Source: Arthrobacter sp. Leaf69 (GTDB lineage: Bacteria; Actinomycetota; Actinomycetes; Actinomycetales; Micrococcaceae). Taken from it: a DNA stretch of 64,000 nucleotides. Below, in pieces: positions 22,981 to 31,431 of this stretch (positions within the stretch are counted from its first letter, which is position 1; the number at the start of each line of letters is the position of its first letter). The notes under the pieces are model-generated. The model was not told the origin of the DNA. It searched no databases and saw only the letters and a list, made by a program, of their open reading frames with translations. The translations under genes were made by a program, and so were the position numbers. The stretch lies in NCBI RefSeq assembly GCF_001422645.1, contig NZ_LMLR01000010.1, positions 454,237 to 518,236 on the forward strand. The letters are read 5' to 3'.

Positions 22981-23997
22981 GTGACCATCTTCCTGTTTGC
23001 CCTGGTGGTGGTTTTCGCCGGGGCATTCGCCTTCCTGAACGGCTTCAGGGACGCCTCCGCGTCGGTGGCACTGGCCGTGCGGACCCGCGCCCTCACCCCC
23101 ACGGTTGCGGTGCTGCTGGCCGGGTTCTTCAACTTCATCGGGGCGGGGTTGAGCGCCGCATTGGCCCTCGCCGTCAGCCGGACTTGGGTGCAGCTGCCGC
23201 CAGGAGAGAACGGGCTGGTCATCCTCGTGGCGGGTCTCGTCAGTGCCGTGCTGTGGGGGATCTACACCTGGTGGCGGGGTATCCCGTCGTCCTCGACGCA
23301 TGCCCTCGTGGGAGGGCTGGCCGGCGCCGGTGTCGCGAGCGTCGCCGTCGGCGGGAACCCCGTCGGCGGCGTTGACACGTCCCTGCTCTTCCAGGTGGCG
23401 CTTCCGCTGCTGCTCTCACCCCTGATTGCTTTCGTCGGCGCCTACCTGCTGGTCTGGCCCGCGACGTGGGCCGCGCGGTATACGCCGCCGAACGTCGTGA
23501 ACAGCCGCGCGCGGAGCGCCCAGAGCATTGCCGGGGGCGCCGTGGCGTTCGCCCACGGCCTGCAGGATGGCCAGCGCACCAGCGCCGTCCTGATCCTGGC
23601 GCTGCTGGCGTCCGGACTGTCCGACGGCGGCGAGCTGCCGGTCTGGGTGGCTCTGTTCACCGCGGTCCTGCTGACCGCCGGGACCCTGGCCGGCGGCTGG
23701 CGCATTTCGTACACCATGGGCTACCGGCTGATCCGGATGGATCCCCTGCGCGGTTCCGTGGCCCAGCTGTTCAGCTCGGCGATCCTGCTGGTGGGCGCGA
23801 TCGGACTGCACTGGCCCATCTCCACCACGCACACGGTCACCTCGGCCGTGTTGGGCTCCGGTTCCAACCAGCGGTTCCCCGCCACCAACCGGAAGGTGGT
23901 GATCCGGGTGCTGCTGTTTTGGGTGCTCACACCGCTTGCCACCGCGGCAGTGGCGTTCGTGCTGGCCCTGTCCGTGTCACCGCTCAAGGACCTCTAG
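22981..23997 (+). CDS. pit: PiT-family inorganic phosphate transporter
   Basis: A 338-residue membrane symporter. The family motifs are FLNGFRDASASVALAVRTRAL near the N-terminus (usually GxNDxAN, here a divergent GFRDASAS) and STHTVTSAVLGSGSNQRF near residue 280. SSSTHALVGGLAGAG marks the duplicated half. About ten membrane helices are visible. It imports metal-phosphate with protons at low affinity. It follows the DUF47 gene and runs toward the high-affinity pst operon on the other strand, so both phosphate systems meet here. Confidence 0.88.
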   Translation: MTIFLFALVVVFAGAFAFLNGFRDASASVALAVRTRALTPTVAVLLAGFFNFIGAGLSAALALAVSRTWVQLPPGENGLVILVAGLVSAVLWGIYTWWRGIPSSSTHALVGGLAGAGVASVAVGGNPVGGVDTSLLFQVALPLLLSPLIAFVGAYLLVWPATWAARYTPPNVVNSRARSAQSIAGGAVAFAHGLQDGQRTSAVLILALLASGLSDGGELPVWVALFTAVLLTAGTLAGGWRISYTMGYRLIRMDPLRGSVAQLFSSAILLVGAIGLHWPISTTHTVTSAVLGSGSNQRFPATNRKVVIRVLLFWVLTPLATAAVAFVLALSVSPLKDL

Positions 23998-24027
23998 CGA
24001 CTTAGCGACTCATCGGAGTAGAGCCGT

Positions 24028-24807
24028 TTATCCGAAGCGGCCGGAGACGTAGTCTTCCGTGGCCTTTTCAGTCGGGTTGCTGAACATGGTGTGGGTGTCG
24101 CCGTACTCGATCAGGCGTCCCGGCTTCCCGGTGCCCGCGATGTTGAAGAAGGCAGTCTTCTGGGACACTCGGGCGGCCTGCTGCATGTTGTGGGTCACGA
24201 TCACCACGGTGTACTGGTCCTTGAGCTCATTGATGAGGTCCTCAATGGCGAGTGTGGAGATCGGGTCCAGGGCGGAGCAGGGCTCGTCCATCAGGATCAC
24301 CTGGGGCTCCACGGCGATTGCGCGGGCAATGCACAGGCGCTGCTGCTGCCCGCCGGACAGGCCCGAGCCGGGCTTCGCGAGCCGGTCCTTGACCTCATTC
24401 CACAGGTTGGCGCCCCGCAGTGAGCGCTCCACCAGCGCGTCGGCCTCGCCCTTGGACATCTTCTGGTTGTTCAGCTTCACGCCGGCTAGCACGTTGTCCC
24501 GGATGGACATGGTGGGGAACGGGTTGGGCCGCTGGAACACCATGCCGATCTGCGAGCGGACGGTCACCGGGTCCACGCCGGGACCGTACAGGTTGTCGCC
24601 GTCGAGGAGCACCTCGCCTTCCACCCGGGCGCCGGGGATGACCTCGTGCATACGGTTCAGTGTGCGCAGGAAGGTGGACTTGCCGCAGCCGGAGGGACCG
24701 ATGAAAGCCGTGACCGATTTGGCGTCGATGTTGATGTTGACGTCTTCAACGGCCAGGAATTTGCTGTAGTAGACGTTCAGGTCCTTGACGTCGATGCGCT
24801 TAGACAT
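24028..24807 (-). CDS. pstB: Phosphate ABC transporter ATP-binding protein PstB
   Basis: A 259-residue ABC ATPase energising phosphate import. Walker A is GPSGCGKST, the PstB-typical [24 protein letters not shown] follows, the Q-loop region is [15 protein letters not shown], the signature LSGGQQQR, and Walker [17 protein letters not shown]. The switch His is in [13 protein letters not shown]. It is the last gene of pstSCAB, 56 bp after pstA. Confidence 0.95.
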   Translation of the reverse strand: MSKRIDVKDLNVYYSKFLAVEDVNINIDAKSVTAFIGPSGCGKSTFLRTLNRMHEVIPGARVEGEVLLDGDNLYGPGVDPVTVRSQIGMVFQRPNPFPTMSIRDNVLAGVKLNNQKMSKGEADALVERSLRGANLWNEVKDRLAKPGSGLSGGQQQRLCIARAIAVEPQVILMDEPCSALDPISTLAIEDLINELKDQYTVVIVTHNMQQAARVSQKTAFFNIAGTGKPGRLIEYGDTHTMFSNPTEKATEDYVSGRFG

Positions 24808-24863
24808 GATTTTCCTTCACTTGCTGGGGAAACGGGCTGAAGAGTTGGGCGGCCGGCGCCGGG

Positions 24864-25973
24864 CTAGCGGCCGGTCTTGGGGGCGAACGCGCGGGCGATC
24901 AGGCGGGCGATCAGGTTGAGCAGCATCACCAGGATGATCAGCACCAGGGCCGCGCCCCAGGCGCGCTGGGAGGACGGATCCGGGTTGGACGGCGACGTCG
25001 GGTTGAGGATCTGCGTGTAGATGAACGTGGGCAGCGAGGCCATCCAGCCGCTGAACACGTTGTAGTTGATCGAGGTCGCGAAGCCGGCGGTCACGAGGAT
25101 CGGCGCGGTCTCGCCGATCACGCGGGCGATCGCCAGGGTGACGCCGGACGCGATGCCCGAAATCGCCGTCGGGATGACCACCTTGAGGATGGTGCGCCAC
25201 TTGCGGACGCCGAGGGCGTAGGCGGCCTCGCGGAGTTCGTTGGGGACGATCTTCAGCATTTCCTCGCTGGAGCGGACCACCACGGGAATCATCAGCACGG
25301 ACAGCGCGACGGCGGCGACGGCACCGGTTTTGGTGCCCGGCCCCACGATGGCGAAGAAGAACGCGGCCGCGAACAGGCCGGCCACAATCGAGGGGATGCC
25401 GGTCATGACGTCCACGAAGAAGGTGATGGAGCGGGCCAGGGGGCGGTCGTTGCCGTATTCCACCAGGTAGATGGCGGTCAGCAGGCCGATGGGCACCGAG
25501 ATGATGGTTGCCACCAGCGTGATGAGCAGGGTGCCGATCAGCGCGTGGAAGATGCCGCCGACGACGGGCGCGCCCTCCTCGACGCTCTTGTTGTCGAAGG
25601 CGCCCGTGACACCGTTCATCGAGGTGGTCAGGAAGCCCGGGTCCATGAGTCCGGGAAGGCCGTTCACCAGCACCGTCCAGATCACGGAGACCAGGGGCAG
25701 GAGGGCGATCAGGAACGACCCGACGACGAGGCATGTGGCCAGTTTGTCCTTGGCCTTGCGGCTGCCTTCAACCGCTCCACTCCAGCCGACGAGGCCGGCC
25801 GCGAAGAGAATGGCGGAGACGAGGCCCCAGCCGAAGGCGTGGAAACCGATCAGTGCCATGATGGCGGCACTGAGCACCAGGGCCACGGCCAGGACAAGGT
25901 AGGGGGCCCATTTGGGCAGCTGGCCCTTGGTGAGGGCCGAGCGCTTCTTGACGGGGGTCAGGGTGGCGGTCAT
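24864..25973 (-). CDS. pstA: Phosphate ABC transporter permease PstA
   Basis: A 369-residue membrane permease. The N-terminal third holds extra hydrophobic segments typical of actinobacterial PstA. The ABC permease domain begins at IGTLLITLVATIISVPIGLLTAIYLVEYG. The EAA loop, contacting PstB, is ELREAAYALGVRKWRTILKVVIPTAISGI. The ATG follows the pstC stop codon with no gap, which fits stoichiometric co-translation of the two permeases. Confidence 0.94.
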   Translation of the reverse strand: MTATLTPVKKRSALTKGQLPKWAPYLVLAVALVLSAAIMALIGFHAFGWGLVSAILFAAGLVGWSGAVEGSRKAKDKLATCLVVGSFLIALLPLVSVIWTVLVNGLPGLMDPGFLTTSMNGVTGAFDNKSVEEGAPVVGGIFHALIGTLLITLVATIISVPIGLLTAIYLVEYGNDRPLARSITFFVDVMTGIPSIVAGLFAAAFFFAIVGPGTKTGAVAAVALSVLMIPVVVRSSEEMLKIVPNELREAAYALGVRKWRTILKVVIPTAISGIASGVTLAIARVIGETAPILVTAGFATSINYNVFSGWMASLPTFIYTQILNPTSPSNPDPSSQRAWGAALVLIILVMLLNLIARLIARAFAPKTGR

Positions 25974-26948
25974 TTAGTTGGCTCCCGAGAATTCTTTGTG
26001 CCTGGTGATGATCCACCGGGCAATCATGTTCACGCCGAGGGTGATGACAAACAGGACGAGGCCCGCTGCGATCAGGGTGCTGACCTGAATCCCGCTGGCT
26101 TCGGGGAAATTCAGCGCAATCTCGGCGGCGATGGTCTGGTTGCCGGTCTGGATCAGGCTCGCGGTGAGGGCGCCGGAGGACAATACCAGCGCAACGGCCA
26201 TGGTCTCGCCCAGCGCACGGCCCAGGCCCAGCATGACGGCGCTGATGATTCCGGGGCGGGCGAACGGCAGGACCGCCATTTTGATCATTTCCCACCGCGT
26301 GGCTCCGAGCGCCAGGGAGGCTTCCTCATGCAGCTTGGGGGTCTGCAGGAAGATCTCGCGGGTCAGGGAGGTGATGATGGGCAGGATCATGACGGCCAGC
26401 ACGATTCCCGCGGTGAGGATGGTCTTGCCTGTGGCGGAGGCGGGGCCCTGGAAAATCGGCAGCCAGCCCATGTTGCTGGCCAGCCAGTTGTAGGCCGGCG
26501 AGATTTCCTTGGCCAGGAACGCCGCGCCCCAGGCTCCGTAGACCACGGAGGGAATGGCGGCCAGCAGGTCCACCACGTAACCCAGGCTCGAGGCGAGCTG
26601 CCGGGGGGCGAAGTGCGAGATGAACAGCGCGACGCCGATCGCGATCGGCGTCGCGATCACCAGGGCGATGGTGGCCGCGATGAGCGTGCCGATGACGATC
26701 GGCCAAATGTAGGCGAAGAAGCCTTCGCCGCCCTTGATCATGTCCGGGGAGGCCGTCAGGGCGGGGAATGCCTGGACAACCAGGAAGAGCGCCACTCCGA
26801 AGAGCACGGCCAGGATGAGGCACCCTGCGGCCAAGGTGGCTCCGGAAAAGACTTTGTCTCCGGCGCGGCCTGCGCCCCGGGACGAGGTCAGGGAGGTGGT
26901 GGTCACTTCATGATCCTTCGGCTTCGAAACTTTTGGTTCTTCGGACAA
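25974..26948 (-). CDS. pstC: Phosphate ABC transporter permease PstC
   Basis: A 324-residue permease partner of PstA with six membrane helices. GTLIAATIALVIATPIAIGVALFISHFAP opens the permease domain, and the EAA loop is LHEEASLALGATRWEMIKMAVLPFARPGI. A charged 30-residue cytosolic start precedes the first helix. It is separated from pstS by 108 bp that contain a long stem-loop. Confidence 0.94.
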   Translation of the reverse strand: MSEEPKVSKPKDHEVTTTSLTSSRGAGRAGDKVFSGATLAAGCLILAVLFGVALFLVVQAFPALTASPDMIKGGEGFFAYIWPIVIGTLIAATIALVIATPIAIGVALFISHFAPRQLASSLGYVVDLLAAIPSVVYGAWGAAFLAKEISPAYNWLASNMGWLPIFQGPASATGKTILTAGIVLAVMILPIITSLTREIFLQTPKLHEEASLALGATRWEMIKMAVLPFARPGIISAVMLGLGRALGETMAVALVLSSGALTASLIQTGNQTIAAEIALNFPEASGIQVSTLIAAGLVLFVITLGVNMIARWIITRHKEFSGAN

Positions 26949-26954
26949 AACGCT

Positions 26955-27011
26955 CAGGTTCCCTGCCCCGGGCCGACGGTCGGTGACCGTCTGATCGGAA
27001 CAGGGAACCTG
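26955..27011 (-). promoter_or_regulatory. Intergenic stem-loop between pstS and pstC
   Basis: CAGGTTCCCTG (26955-26965) pairs exactly with CAGGGAACCTG (27001-27011), and inside it ACGGTC / GACCGT (26976-26981, 26985-26990) forms a second stem. No T-run follows. Position and strength suggest a processing or partial-termination hairpin that keeps pstS mRNA more abundant than pstCAB. Confidence 0.6.
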
Positions 27012-27056
27012 GGTCAGGCTGGTGTTTCCACTATGCCTTGTGGCGCAAGGGATTCC

Positions 27057-28175
27057 CTACGACTTGACCTTGATGGCCTCGATGGAAGCCATTGCCTTGT
27101 CCTGCAGCTCCTTGGACAGCGGTGCGGACTTTGCGGCGTCAGCGGCTGCCTGCTGACCGGTCTCGGAGACCACGTAGTTCTCGAATGCCTTGACCAGGTC
27201 AACAGTTTCCTGGCTGTCGTAGGTGGAGCAGACGATGTGGAAGGACACGAGCACGATCGGGTAGGCACCCTCGATGGTGGTGGCACGGTCCAACTTGATG
27301 GAGAGGTCGTTGGCGTTGCGTCCCTCAACCGGCTTGCCGGCGTCGACTGCCTTGGCGGCAGCCTCGGCGGAGATCTTCGTGAAGGTCTCGCCCACCTTGA
27401 TCTGCGCGACGCCGAGCTTGCCGCTGACGGCGGAGTCGTCGGCGTAGGTCACGGCGCCCGGGGTGTCGGTGACAGTCTTGACCACACCGGAGGTGCCCTT
27501 GGCGTTCTCGCCCTTCAGCGACGCCGGCCACACGCCGGAGGCCTTGTCGGTCCAGACCTCGGGGGCCGCAGCGGCCAGGTAGTCGGTGAAGTTGGAGGTG
27601 GTGCCGGAGTCATCCGAGCGGTTCACCGGGGTGACGTTGAGGTCCGGCAGCTTGGCGTCCGGGTTCATGGCAGCGATCGCCGGATCGTTCCACTTGGCGA
27701 TTTCGCCGCGGAAGATCTTGGCAACGGTGGGGGCGTCGAGGTTCAGTTCCTTGACGTCGGGCAGGTTGAAGGCCACGGCGATCGGGGAAATGTAGACCGG
27801 GATGTTGATGGCGCCGTCGGGGCCGCACTGGGTGGTGGAGCTGGCGTACTCTTCGTCCTTGAGGTAGGCATCGGAGCCACCGAACTGGGCGGAACCGTCC
27901 AGGAGTGCCTTGCGGCCTGCGCCGGAGCCGTCCGGGGAGTACTGCACAGTGGCACCCTGGTTGGCCGAGGCGAAGTTGGTCTTCCACGCGTCCATGGCCG
28001 CACCCTGTGCGGAGGAACCGATACCGGTCAGCGTGCCGGTGGCCTTGGGGCCCGAGGCGGCGGGGGTCGCTGGAGCGGTGCCCGTTGCGTTGTCAGAACC
28101 ACAGGCGGTCAGCGCGAGAGCGCCAGCTGCGATGACAGCGATTGCCGCGTGGCGGCCGAAGCGGAGTGCCTTCAC
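27057..28175 (-). CDS. pstS: Phosphate ABC transporter substrate-binding lipoprotein PstS
   Basis: A 372-residue lipoprotein. The signal ends in the lipobox ALTAC with lipidated Cys25, so it is anchored outside the membrane. The mature domain shows phosphate-site motifs TGIGSSAQGAAMDAW, YSPDGSGAGRKALL, FGGSDAYLKDEEY and the NRSDDSGTTSNFTDYL loop. It captures phosphate and delivers it to PstCA. It is first in the pst operon, downstream of a PHO box. Confidence 0.95.
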   Translation of the reverse strand: MKALRFGRHAAIAVIAAGALALTACGSDNATGTAPATPAASGPKATGTLTGIGSSAQGAAMDAWKTNFASANQGATVQYSPDGSGAGRKALLDGSAQFGGSDAYLKDEEYASSTTQCGPDGAINIPVYISPIAVAFNLPDVKELNLDAPTVAKIFRGEIAKWNDPAIAAMNPDAKLPDLNVTPVNRSDDSGTTSNFTDYLAAAAPEVWTDKASGVWPASLKGENAKGTSGVVKTVTDTPGAVTYADDSAVSGKLGVAQIKVGETFTKISAEAAAKAVDAGKPVEGRNANDLSIKLDRATTIEGAYPIVLVSFHIVCSTYDSQETVDLVKAFENYVVSETGQQAAADAAKSAPLSKELQDKAMASIEAIKVKS

Positions 28176-28293
28176 TAGATGTACCCCTTCCAGGGATTTT
28201 CTATGCGTGCCGGGCCGGAGAAGGCCGGGCAGGGGATGCGTACGGTTTGTACCTTTATTGAAGGTAGGTGCCCCAGATGAAGAGAATGACCGT

Positions 28294-28315
28294 TCAAGGT
28301 GAACGAATGGTTAAC
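28294..28315 (-). promoter_or_regulatory. PHO box (PhoP-type direct repeats) for pstS
   Basis: On the minus strand two adjacent 11-base units, GTTAACCATTC and GTTCACCTTGA, match the actinobacterial PhoP direct-repeat pattern (GTTCACC-like). A weaker third unit may follow. They lie about 120 bp before pstS, consistent with induction under phosphate starvation. Confidence 0.7.
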
Positions 28316-28428
28316 GATGCCGTGACATTGGCTTACATCCGCCGGTTCCCTCTTGCGTTAGCTGAGTCACATCCGTAGGGGTTGTGGCGCGGCCGGCGCT
28401 CGAGGACCGAACAAATAGACTGGAGCGC

Positions 28429-29556
28429 ATGGCCCCCGCCCCTGGACTCTCCGCAAGCACCCGGTTCCTGCGTCGACGGGTGCGCACCGGCCTGGTCCGG
28501 AGCCGGAACTCCCTGGTGCCGGCCATCCAGATGACCGCCTGCGCCGTGGGCGCCTACGCGTTCGCCGAGTACGTCCTGGGCCACAGCGGCCCGCTCTTCG
28601 CCGCCACATCATCCCTCATCTCCCTGGGCTTTTCCCGCGACCCCAGGCTGCGCCGCGTGATTGAGGTCGGCCTGGGGTGCACCCTTGGCATCGTGGTCGG
28701 GGACCTGCTGCTGCACTGGCTGGGCGCCGGAATCTGGCAGGCCGCCGTCGTGCTGCTGTTCTCAATCCTGCTGGCCCGCTTCCTGGACAGCGGCACGATC
28801 TTCACCACCCAGCTGGGGCTGCAGTCCCTGCTGGTGGTGCTGCTGCCGGCGCCGGCCGGGGGGCCGTTCACCCGCAGCATCGATGCCATCGTGGGCGGGG
28901 TGTTCGCCCTGCTGGTGACGATCCTGGTACCGAAGGACCCGCGCCGGGAACCCCGCAGTGACGTCAAGAAGCTCCTGCATGAGCTCGGCGAGGTGCTGCG
29001 CGAATGCGCCTCCGCGCTGAGCTACAGCGACTCCACCCAGGCCTGGCATGCGCTTATCCGGGGGCGGAACTGCCAGCCGCTGGTCGATGCCATGCGGCAG
29101 TCGCTGCGGGCCTCCGGCGAGGTGGCCACGCTGGCGCCCGCCTACCGCCGGCACCGGGAGGAGCTGGACCAGATGGAACAGTCGCTGGATTACATCGACC
29201 TCGCGCTGCGCAACAGCCGCGTCTTTGCCCGCCGCCTGACCAGCGCCATCAACCATGCGGCGTTGTCCGACGAGGCCACCCAGAACATCGCCGACGTCCT
29301 GCAGGACACGGCCGACGCCGTCGACGAACTGTCCCTGGGCCTTGCGGAAGTGCACGACGGCGTCCGCCGCTCGCACCTGCGGACCGCCCGGGCGGACCTG
29401 CGGGAAATCGCCGGCCGGCTGCATCCGCGGCTGCTGGACGTGCAGCGGCTCGAGGGCGAAACGGTGGTGATGCTGTTCCGCCCCCTGATGGTGGACCTGC
29501 TCGAAGCGGCAGGGGTCGACTCGCGCGAAGCCCGGGACATCCTCCCGCCGCTGTAA
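28429..29556 (+). CDS. FUSC-family (aromatic acid exporter-like) membrane protein
   Basis: A 375-residue protein. The N-terminal half has about five to six membrane helices (SLVPAIQMTACAVGAYAFAEYVLG, GLGCTLGIVVGDLLLHWLG, AVVLLFSILLARFLD, LQSLLVVLLP, IVGGVFALLVTILVPKDP). Its layout resembles fusaric-acid-resistance/ArAE proteins. The C-terminal half is a long helical cytosolic domain. The start is uncertain: ATG 28429 has GGAG close by, and a GTG at 28384 is also in frame. It is divergent from pstS; nothing links it to phosphate. Confidence 0.8.
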   Translation: MAPAPGLSASTRFLRRRVRTGLVRSRNSLVPAIQMTACAVGAYAFAEYVLGHSGPLFAATSSLISLGFSRDPRLRRVIEVGLGCTLGIVVGDLLLHWLGAGIWQAAVVLLFSILLARFLDSGTIFTTQLGLQSLLVVLLPAPAGGPFTRSIDAIVGGVFALLVTILVPKDPRREPRSDVKKLLHELGEVLRECASALSYSDSTQAWHALIRGRNCQPLVDAMRQSLRASGEVATLAPAYRRHREELDQMEQSLDYIDLALRNSRVFARRLTSAINHAALSDEATQNIADVLQDTADAVDELSLGLAEVHDGVRRSHLRTARADLREIAGRLHPRLLDVQRLEGETVVMLFRPLMVDLLEAAGVDSREARDILPPL

Positions 29557-29603
29557 CTGCCGTGGCGACCGTGGTTGTCGTATGCCGCGGATAGTGTGGA
29601 GCA

Positions 29604-30977
29604 ATGGCTACCAAGACTTCCCGGACTTCCAAGGCGCCGGGCTACAAATGCGCGGAGTGCGGCTGGACCACAGCCAAGTGGGTGGGCCGCTGCGGCGAGT
29701 GCCAGGCCTGGGGCAGCGTTGAGGAAACCGGCGGCGCCGTGGCACGCACGACGGCGGCCACCACCGTGCTGGAGCCGGCCCGCCGGATCTCCGAGGTGGA
29801 CGCCACCACGGCGGCTTTCCTTCCCACCGGCGTGGACGAACTGGACCGTGTCCTCGGCGGCGGGCTGGTCCCCGGAGCAGTGATCCTGCTCGCCGGCGAA
29901 CCCGGCGTCGGCAAGTCGACCCTGCTGCTGGACGTCGCGGCGAAGTTTGCCCGCACCGCCCAGGACGTCCTCTACATCACGGGCGAGGAGTCCGCCGCGC
30001 AGGTCAAGCTCCGGGCGGAACGGATCGACGCCGTCGCCGAGTCCTTGTACCTCTCCGCCGAAACGGACCTTGGCCAGGCCCTGGGCCAGGTGGAGAAGCT
30101 CGAGCCGCGCCTGCTGATCGTGGACTCCGTGCAGACGCTGAGCAGCGCCGACGTCGAAGGCAGCGCCGGCGGTGTCTCGCAGGTCCGGGAGGTCACGGCC
30201 TCTCTGATCGCCGCGGCCAAACGCCGCAACATGACCACGCTGCTGGTTGGCCATGTGACCAAGGACGGCTCCATCGCCGGGCCCCGGCTGCTGGAGCACC
30301 TTGTGGACGTGGTGTGCCAGTTCGAAGGCGAGCGCCACTCCAGGCTGCGGCTGCTGCGTGCGGTCAAGAACCGGTACGGCCCCACCGACGACGTCGGCTG
30401 CTTCGACCTGAACGAGGACGGGATTGTGGGTCTGGCCGATCCGAGCGGGCTGTTCGTCTCCCGGACCAAGGAACCCGTGTCCGGAACCTGCATCACGGTG
30501 ACCCTCGAAGGGCGCCGGCCGTTGCTCGCGGAGGTGCAGTCCCTGCTGGCCGAAAGCGCCAGCTCCCAGCCCCGCCGGGCAACCAGCGGGCTGGACAGTT
30601 CGCGGGTGGCCATGCTGCTGGCTGTCCTCCAGCAGCGGGCCGGGTGCCTGCTGAGCAAAGACGATTCCTACGTGGCGACCGTGGGCGGCGTGAAGCTCAG
30701 CGAGCCCGCGACGGACCTGGCGGTCGCACTGGCCGTTGCATCGGCCAAGTCCAAGAAACCCCTTCCGCAGCGGCTCATCGCTTTCGGCGAAGTGGGCCTG
30801 GCCGGCGAAGTCCGCCCGGTGCCGGGCATCAACCAGCGGATCCAGGAGGCCCACCGGCTGGGGTTCACCCACGCCGTCGTCCCCGCGAGCCCGAACGGCC
30901 CCGGCCCTGTGCCGGCGGGCTTCTCGGTGCGGGAAGTCGGGCATCTGGCCGAAGCGCTGGGACTTCTGATCAGCTGA
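29604..30977 (+). CDS. radA: DNA repair protein RadA
   Basis: A 457-residue RecA-related helicase for recombination-intermediate processing. A Cys4 zinc finger (Cys16, 19, 30, 33 in KCAECGWTTAKWVGRCGECQAWG) is followed by Walker A GEPGVGKST (98-106). The RadA-specific KNRYG is at 255-259. A C-terminal Lon-like domain follows (DDSYVATVGGVKLSEPATDLAVALAVASAKSKKP ... FGEVGLAGEVRPV). All key elements are intact. Confidence 0.96.
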   Translation: MATKTSRTSKAPGYKCAECGWTTAKWVGRCGECQAWGSVEETGGAVARTTAATTVLEPARRISEVDATTAAFLPTGVDELDRVLGGGLVPGAVILLAGEPGVGKSTLLLDVAAKFARTAQDVLYITGEESAAQVKLRAERIDAVAESLYLSAETDLGQALGQVEKLEPRLLIVDSVQTLSSADVEGSAGGVSQVREVTASLIAAAKRRNMTTLLVGHVTKDGSIAGPRLLEHLVDVVCQFEGERHSRLRLLRAVKNRYGPTDDVGCFDLNEDGIVGLADPSGLFVSRTKEPVSGTCITVTLEGRRPLLAEVQSLLAESASSQPRRATSGLDSSRVAMLLAVLQQRAGCLLSKDDSYVATVGGVKLSEPATDLAVALAVASAKSKKPLPQRLIAFGEVGLAGEVRPVPGINQRIQEAHRLGFTHAVVPASPNGPGPVPAGFSVREVGHLAEALGLLIS

Positions 30978-31101
30978 GACCTCGTTGCGGCCTCCTTCCG
31001 GCGTGCCCGGGCGGCCCGAAAGGCGACTTAGGACCCTTCCCCGGGCGTGGTGTCCGGCGGATCATGGGACAAAAGACGGCCTCTGGCGGAGGGATCAGGC
31101 C

Positions 31102-31431
31102 ATGATGGGGTATTACGGGAACGGCTTCGGCTGGATGTGGCTCTGGGGCCTGCTGTTGCTGATCGGAATCGGGGTGCTTGTGCTGCTCGCGGTCCGCCTC
31201 TTCACCGGCGGAGTAAGCCGTGGCGGGGCCGGTCCCTACGGCCCTCCCTACGGCGCACCACCCTACGGCCCGCCGGGGACTCCCCCGGGCGGCACCGGGT
31301 TCCAAGGCGGTCCAGGTTTGCCGGGCGGCAAGAGCCAGGCCCGCCTGATCCTCGATGAACGCTTCGCGAGGGGCGAGCTCACCGCGGAGCAGTACCGCGA
31401 AAATTTGAAAGTCCTCGGCGAGGAGCCGTAA
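31102..31431 (+). CDS. SHOCT-domain small membrane protein
   Basis: A 109-residue protein with one membrane helix (MWLWGLLLLIGIGVLVLLAVRLF), a Gly/Pro/Tyr-rich linker (PYGPPYGAPPYGPPGTPP) and a C-terminal SHOCT motif (ARLILDERFARGELTAEQYRENLKVL). The linker has repeated PYG-x-P units. The ATG at 31102 follows a GGAGG. Its TAA stop overlaps the ATG of the multicopper oxidase gene by one base (TAATG), so they are coupled. SHOCT proteins often accompany copper genes; the molecular role is unknown. Confidence 0.82.
   Translation: MMGYYGNGFGWMWLWGLLLLIGIGVLVLLAVRLFTGGVSRGGAGPYGPPYGAPPYGPPGTPPGGTGFQGGPGLPGGKSQARLILDERFARGELTAEQYRENLKVLGEEP

Noticed and set aside
25545..28178. 877-codon plus-strand frame across pstA-pstS
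   Set aside because: Its sequence is rich in Gly, Gln, His and Asp, typical of an antisense shadow; the pst genes on the other strand are unambiguous.
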